Shown here: positions 59,920 through 64,000 of the stretch, piece after piece
How the letters are laid out: every line of letters starts with the position of its first letter
How positions within the stretch are numbered: the first letter of the stretch is position 1
DNA from: Pseudarthrobacter sp. fls2-241-R2A-127
GTDB taxonomy: Bacteria; Actinomycetota; Actinomycetes; Actinomycetales; Micrococcaceae
Assembly (NCBI RefSeq): GCF_030209355.1
Contig: NZ_JARVSF010000011.1
Span: 62,001 to 126,000 of the forward strand
Reading direction: 5' to 3'
DNA: 64,000 nucleotides
Notes under the pieces: generated by a model
The model's database searches: none
Told to the model about the DNA's origin: nothing
The model's input: the letters and a program-made list of their open reading frames with translations, nothing else
Position numbers and translations under genes: made by a program

Positions 59920-60912
59920 TCAGGCAGCGATTTCCGTGTACCCCGCGTCTTCGCTGCGGAGGTCCCCGCGTTCCCCGGCCAGGAAGGACCTCCGACCCCA
60001 CACCAGGACGTAACTCCAGTACGCCGCAAGAACCGCCGCGCCGATGCCGATCCTGGCCCAGGCCGGCAGCGGGCTGGGCGTCACGAAACCCTCCACGAGG
60101 CCCGAGACGAACAGCACCAGGACCAGTCCCAGGGCCACGGTGACCAGAGACCTGCCTTCTTCCGCTACGGCGCGGCTCCTGGTCCGGGGGCCCGGTGAGA
60201 CCATTGCCCAGAAGATCCGCAGGCCTGCGGCAGCAGCCACGAAGACGGCGGTGAGCTCCATCAGGCCGTGCGGCAGGATGTAGCTGAAGAAGACATCTGA
60301 TTTACCGGCCGAGGCGAAGATCCCCGCTGCGATGCCCACGCCCTGGGCGTTATTGAACAGGATCATCGGCACCCAGGCCCCGGTAATTCCCAGTGCCACC
60401 GCCTGGGCACAGATCCATGCGTTGTTGGTCCACACAGCACCGGCGAAGGAAGCTGCCGGATTTTCCGAGTAGTAGTTGATGAAGTCCTGGTCTACGTATT
60501 GCGCAGCGGCGGTTTCGGATGCCACGGCACGGAGCGCGTCCGGGGACGTCCCGATCCACGCCGCATAGGCGGCGGCGACCAGGACGAACACCGCCCCGCA
60601 GGCCACAGTGAGCCACCTCAGGCGGTACAGCGCGGCCGGCAAAGCCACCACGAAGAACCTTGCGAGATCTGCCGTGGCGTTGGAGCGTGCACCGGTGAAA
60701 CGGGTCCTGGCGAGGGCGAGCGTGGCCGAGAGGGAGGCGGACAATGCGCTCTCGGGAGCAAGGGAACGGACCAGTGACAGGTGCCCGGACGCGGACTGGT
60801 AGAGGGCCAGCAGTTCATCGGCCTCGGCACCCGTGAGCCTGCGTTTGGCAGCGAGCTCCTTCAGCCGCGACCACTTGTCCGCATTGACAGCGGAGAAGGC
60901 GTCCATATCCAC
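59920..60912 (-). CDS. SpoIIM/DUF95-like membrane protein
   Basis: A 330-residue protein of the stage-II-sporulation-M (DUF95) family. An N-terminal cytoplasmic helical part (WSRLKELAAKRRLTGAEADE) precedes about five membrane helices. The family signature appears in FFSYILPHGLMELTAVFVAAAAG. In non-sporing actinobacteria it is paired, as here, with a divergent RDD protein; role unknown. Start is GTG 60912 or ATG 60906. The RDD gene begins 86 bp away on the other strand. Confidence 0.88.
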   Translation of the reverse strand: MDMDAFSAVNADKWSRLKELAAKRRLTGAEADELLALYQSASGHLSLVRSLAPESALSASLSATLALARTRFTGARSNATADLARFFVVALPAALYRLRWLTVACGAVFVLVAAAYAAWIGTSPDALRAVASETAAAQYVDQDFINYYSENPAASFAGAVWTNNAWICAQAVALGITGAWVPMILFNNAQGVGIAAGIFASAGKSDVFFSYILPHGLMELTAVFVAAAAGLRIFWAMVSPGPRTRSRAVAEEGRSLVTVALGLVLVLFVSGLVEGFVTPSPLPAWARIGIGAAVLAAYWSYVLVWGRRSFLAGERGDLRSEDAGYTEIAA

Positions 60913-60998
60913 GGCTACAGCCTAGCGCCCGGCATTAGACTTTGACCGTCCGCACCAAGCGGTCGTCAGCATCACCAGCTGCGAAGGGCAGGGACGCA

Positions 60999-61799
60999 GT
61001 GAGTCCGATCATCACCGGCGAGGCAGTCGTCCTCGAACTTCGGCCGGCCACCTTCGCCGCCCGTGCACTGGGCTTGGTCATCGACGTCGTTTTCCATGTG
61101 GTCCTGCTGGTCGGCTTCATGTTTGGCCTGGCCGCCGCCGGGAGGGGCCTGGATGAGGCCGCCGCGCGTGCCCTTGGCCTGGCCGCGGCGGTGTTTTGCC
61201 TCGTGGTCGTCCCGGTGGGCGTCGAGACCCTCAGCCGGGGCAGGTCCTTGGGCAAGCTGGCCACCGGCCTCAGGGTTGTCCGCGAGGACGGCGGGAGTAT
61301 CAGGTTCCGGCATGCGCTGATCCGGGGGCTGACGGGATTCCTCGAAATCTACCTGACGTTCGGCGGCCTGGCGTGTGCCGTGGCGCTCTTCAATGACAAA
61401 TCCCGGCGCCTGGGCGACATGATGGCCGGCACCTACGCGGTCCGCAGCCGGGTGCCTGCCGACGAGGCAGTCCGCGTGTTCGTGCCCCCGCACCTGCAAC
61501 CCTGGGCAGCGGCCGCGGACATTGGCAGGATCCCGGACGCCACGGCCCGCAGGGCCGCGCAGTTCATCCGCCAGGCCGGCCGCATGGCGCCACAGTCCAG
61601 GGCAGGGATGGCCGCGGTGATCGCCTCTGAGCTGTCGGCGCACGTATCCCCCGCCCCGCCGCCGGGGACGGCCCCCGACCACTTCCTCGCAGCCGTCGTC
61701 GCGGAGCGGCGGAACCGGGAATTCACCAGGCTTTCAGACGCGCGCCGCCGGAATGCCGAGGTGGGTCAACGGCTGCAGCGGCTGCCGTATGGCGGCTGA
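60999..61799 (+). CDS. RDD-family membrane protein
   Basis: A 266-residue protein whose first ~150 residues are an RDD domain: ARALGLVIDVVFHVVLL with the Arg and Asp of the family in the first helix, a second helix, then RSLGKLATGLRVVREDG and the late DKSRRLGDMMAGT. The remaining ~110 residues are hydrophilic. RDD proteins are often assigned transport roles without proof. GTG 60999 follows AGGGA. It is divergent from the SpoIIM-like gene, and its stop is one base from that of the convergent L,D-transpeptidase. Confidence 0.88.
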   Translation: MSPIITGEAVVLELRPATFAARALGLVIDVVFHVVLLVGFMFGLAAAGRGLDEAAARALGLAAAVFCLVVVPVGVETLSRGRSLGKLATGLRVVREDGGSIRFRHALIRGLTGFLEIYLTFGGLACAVALFNDKSRRLGDMMAGTYAVRSRVPADEAVRVFVPPHLQPWAAAADIGRIPDATARRAAQFIRQAGRMAPQSRAGMAAVIASELSAHVSPAPPPGTAPDHFLAAVVAERRNREFTRLSDARRRNAEVGQRLQRLPYGG

Positions 61800-61800
61800 G

Positions 61801-63039
61801 TCAGTTGGCGTACTCGTTCCAGGGGATGTTCCAGTCACCGTAGCCGTCGGTGTTGGCTGCGTAGTCGCCCTCGGTGTTGATGATCTGGACCACGTCTCCG
61901 GTACCCATATTGTCGAACACCCAGGCTGCGCCATCGGGCAGGAACCCGATGCAACCGTGGGAGACGTTGGTGTTCCCGATATACGGGTAGGCGGATTCGA
62001 GGGCCTGGTGGATGTAGGCGCCGCTCAAGGTGAGGCGGATGGTGTATTCGACGTCGGCTTCACCATAGTAGGCGGGGTCGCCGGGTTTCAGGCCGATTGT
62101 GGAGGCCCGGAAATGGTCAAACCGGTTCTTCTCCATCAGCACCGCGTACCCCTTGGCCGAAGGGAACCTCTTGTCGCCCATGCTGACCGGCAGGGTCTTG
62201 ACCGGCTGGTCGTTAATGCTGAGGGTGAATGTGTGTGCGGTGGCATCCGCGACCGCCACTTTCTTGTCGCCGATCGAGACGTTGACCTTTTTGTTGAAGT
62301 TCGCGATCTGGCCGTTGCCCAGGTCGACGCCAAAGAGCTGCATGTCCATGGTGATGGTGGAGTTGGCTGCCCAGAAGTTTTCAGGCCGGTACCGGACCAT
62401 GGTGTCGCTGTACCAGTGGAAAGCACCGGTCTGGCCGGCCGTAGTGGTGATCTTGATGGCTTTTTCCACGGCGTCGCGGTTGACTACCGGCTCGCTGAAA
62501 ATGATCTGCAGGGGCTGTCCAACGCCCACCTTCATGCCGTTGAGCGGGTAGATGGCGGCGTCTGCCTCATGTGAGCTGGAGACTGTGTTGAAAGCCTGGG
62601 TGGTGCTGGTTTCGCGTCCGGCCGAGTCCTTGACCACATAGGTGTAGCTGTAGTCGGTGTTGAACTCCAGGGGGCCGGTGGCGGACCATGCCGTGCCGTT
62701 GGGGTCGATGCTGCCTTCGACGATCTTCCCGGCGGTGCTGGTGAGGGTGACGCGCTGGATGGTCCCGTTGGCCACCTTCAGGGAAACCGGGGCTGCGGGG
62801 TTGACCTGCTTGGCACCGTTGGCCGGCGACGCGTCCAGCGTCACCGGGGCCACCACGGGGGAAGCGATCCCGGGCGATGTCCGCAGCGCGGAGGCGGCCT
62901 CGGATTCAAGCGGACCGCCTGCAAGGCCCGGTGCGACGGCGGCGAAAACCCCGCCCACCGCAGCCAGCACACAAACGGCGGCGACGGCGAGAATCTTCTG
63001 TACGCTCCCCCGGCGGCGGGGCTTTTCCTCAGGCTCCAT
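61801..63039 (-). CDS. L,D-transpeptidase with bacterial Ig-like domains (Ldt)
   Basis: A 412-residue exported cell-wall crosslinking enzyme. A membrane helix at residues ~12-35 acts as signal anchor or signal peptide. Two Ig-like domains occupy ~60-270. The C-terminal YkuD catalytic domain has SHGCIGFLPDG with Cys363 as nucleophile and the preceding conserved His and Ser-His. Such enzymes (LdtMt2 type) form 3-3 links in peptidoglycan and attach proteins. ATG 63039 has AGGA eight bases upstream. The gene is convergent with the RDD gene. Confidence 0.92.
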   Translation of the reverse strand: MEPEEKPRRRGSVQKILAVAAVCVLAAVGGVFAAVAPGLAGGPLESEAASALRTSPGIASPVVAPVTLDASPANGAKQVNPAAPVSLKVANGTIQRVTLTSTAGKIVEGSIDPNGTAWSATGPLEFNTDYSYTYVVKDSAGRETSTTQAFNTVSSSHEADAAIYPLNGMKVGVGQPLQIIFSEPVVNRDAVEKAIKITTTAGQTGAFHWYSDTMVRYRPENFWAANSTITMDMQLFGVDLGNGQIANFNKKVNVSIGDKKVAVADATAHTFTLSINDQPVKTLPVSMGDKRFPSAKGYAVLMEKNRFDHFRASTIGLKPGDPAYYGEADVEYTIRLTLSGAYIHQALESAYPYIGNTNVSHGCIGFLPDGAAWVFDNMGTGDVVQIINTEGDYAANTDGYGDWNIPWNEYAN

Positions 63040-63067
63040 GGTGTCGATCCTACGGGCAGAAAATAAC

Positions 63068-63095
63068 GGCCCGGGCGCATTGCTGCGCCCGGGCC
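63068..63095 (-). terminator. Terminator of ahcY
   Basis: GGCCCGGGCGCA (63068-63079) pairs with 63084-63095 around a TTGC loop. On the minus strand the stem is followed by GTTATTTT, fitting an intrinsic terminator for ahcY, whose stop lies nine bases upstream. Confidence 0.9.
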
Positions 63096-63103
63096 CTCAC
63101 GTG

Positions 63104-64000
63104 TCAGTAACGATAGTGCTCAGGCTTGTAGGGGCCGGCCGCGTCAATGTCCAGGTATTCAGCCTGGTCCTTGGTCAGCTCGGTGAGCTCCACGCCCAGT
63201 GCCCCCAGGTGCAGGCGGGCTACCTTTTCATCCAGGACCTTGGGCAGGACGTACACCTTGTTCCCGTACTCGTCCTGGTCCTTCTTGGTCCACAGTTCGA
63301 TCTGCGCGATGGTCTGGTTGGCGAACGAGTTGCTCATCACGAAAGACGGGTGGCCCGTGGCGTTACCCAGGTTGAGGAGCCGGCCCTCGGACAGCACGAT
63401 GATGGAGCGCTCGGCATCGCTGCCGGCGTCGAAGACCCACTCGTGCACCTGCGGCTTGATTTCGACCTTCTGCACACCGGGAACGCGGGCCAGCCCGGCA
63501 ATATCGATTTCGTTGTCGAAGTGTCCGATGTTGCCCACGATGGCCTTGTTCTTCATGCCCGCCATGTGCTCAGCCATGATGACATCCTTGTTGCCCGTAG
63601 TGGTGATGAAGATGTCGCCCTGGGCCAGGACTGACTCGAGCTTGGCCACCTGGTAGCCGTCCATGGCTGCCTGCAGGGCGCAGATGGGATCGATCTCGGT
63701 GACGATCACCCGTGAGCCCTGGCCGCGAAGGGCCTCCGCGGCCCCCTTGCCGACGTCGCCGTACCCGCAGACGACGGCGACCTTGCCACCCATGAGCACG
63801 TCGGTGGCACGGTTGATGCCGTCGGGGAGGGAGTGGCGGATGCCGTACTTGTTGTCGAACTTGCTTTTGGTGACAGAGTCATTGACGTTGATGGCCGGGA
63901 ACAGCAACTTGCCCTGGTCCGCGAGCTGGTACAGGCGGTGAACGCCCGTGGTGGTCTCTTCGCTGACGCCCTTGATGGTGGCCGCCGTGCGGGTCCACTT
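63104..64000 (-). CDS. ahcY: S-adenosylhomocysteine hydrolase, C-terminal part
   Basis: The frame runs off the right edge, so the 5' end is missing; 298 codons are present. AhcY splits S-adenosylhomocysteine to adenosine and homocysteine. Visible: [27 protein letters not shown] with the substrate-binding Lys, the NAD loop [11 protein letters not shown], and the C-terminal tail KPEHYRY that reaches the neighbouring subunit's NAD. It lacks nothing expected for this part of the protein. Confidence 0.96.
   Translation of the reverse strand, partial: KWTRTAATIKGVSEETTTGVHRLYQLADQGKLLFPAINVNDSVTKSKFDNKYGIRHSLPDGINRATDVLMGGKVAVVCGYGDVGKGAAEALRGQGSRVIVTEIDPICALQAAMDGYQVAKLESVLAQGDIFITTTGNKDVIMAEHMAGMKNKAIVGNIGHFDNEIDIAGLARVPGVQKVEIKPQVHEWVFDAGSDAERSIIVLSEGRLLNLGNATGHPSFVMSNSFANQTIAQIELWTKKDQDEYGNKVYVLPKVLDEKVARLHLGALGVELTELTKDQAEYLDIDAAGPYKPEHYRY

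Noticed and set aside
1..64000. CRISPR array, insertion sequence, prophage or recently transferred island
   Set aside because: No repeat-spacer pattern, transposase, integrase or phage gene was found, and codon use and GC look even across the window by eye.

Overview
The window is high-GC actinobacterial chromosome, with frequent GTG and TTG starts, AGGAG-type ribosome binding sites and densely packed short operons. Gene content and order point to Arthrobacter sensu lato (Micrococcaceae: Arthrobacter, Pseudarthrobacter or Paenarthrobacter). I see no phage, insertion sequence, CRISPR array or plasmid functions. It reads as core chromosome carrying a complete nitrate-assimilation island and then a housekeeping block. 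From memory, the order of that block recalls the Rv1002c-Rv1020 region of Mycobacterium tuberculosis.

Region 1 (1-2.6 kb) holds the end of an NTF2-like protein, a glutamine-amidotransferase-like enzyme and a metabolite:proton symporter. Region 2 (2.8-19.8 kb) is nitrate/nitrite assimilation. It contains narK, a molybdenum nitrate reductase (nasC) and its flavoprotein/[2Fe-2S] electron donor (nasB) in one operon. Further on are nirD and nirB, transcribed divergently, then a sirohaem methyltransferase (cobA), a HemD-winged-helix fusion regulator (NnaR-like) and a shortened NirB-type flavoprotein. The promoters of narK and nirB carry regularly spaced GTnAC/GAAAC boxes matching the actinobacterial GlnR operator, so nitrogen control is written in the DNA although glnR itself is outside the window. 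A purine/sugar group (lpdA-type quinone reductase, purine nucleoside phosphorylase, phosphomannomutase) is embedded between the two halves.

Region 3 (19.9-28.1 kb) has deoC, a small membrane protein, a striking 25-bp perfect hairpin, mfd coupled to a YdjM-like membrane protein, and a three-gene operon of poorly characterised proteins. Region 4 (28.2-35.8 kb) has sufU-sufS for sulfur mobilisation and two tandem giant LuxR-type ATPase regulators, with a 454-bp structured non-coding stretch between them. Region 5 (35.9-47.1 kb) is translation and envelope housekeeping: pth, rplY, prs, glmU, tRNA-Gln, a TetR regulator, an ABC-F ATPase, ispE, rsmA, rpfB and a TatD nuclease. Region 6 (47.3-64 kb) holds a moxR-DUF58-transglutaminase operon, succinate-semialdehyde dehydrogenase, rsmI divergent from a protein mannosyltransferase, an acyl-CoA ligase, membrane proteins (TIGR01906, SpoIIM, RDD), an L,D-transpeptidase and the 3' part of ahcY.

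The genes of Region 2 form a plausible complete route. NarK imports nitrate, NasC/NasB reduces it to nitrite, NirB/NirD reduces nitrite to ammonium, and CobA helps supply the sirohaem that NirB needs. Candidates for attention are the GlnR boxes, paired palindromes ahead of the shortened flavoprotein, a vestigial N-terminal domain in CobA, a possible start-site frameshift in one LuxR gene, a hairpin over the ribosome binding site of the other, and the structured sufS leader.
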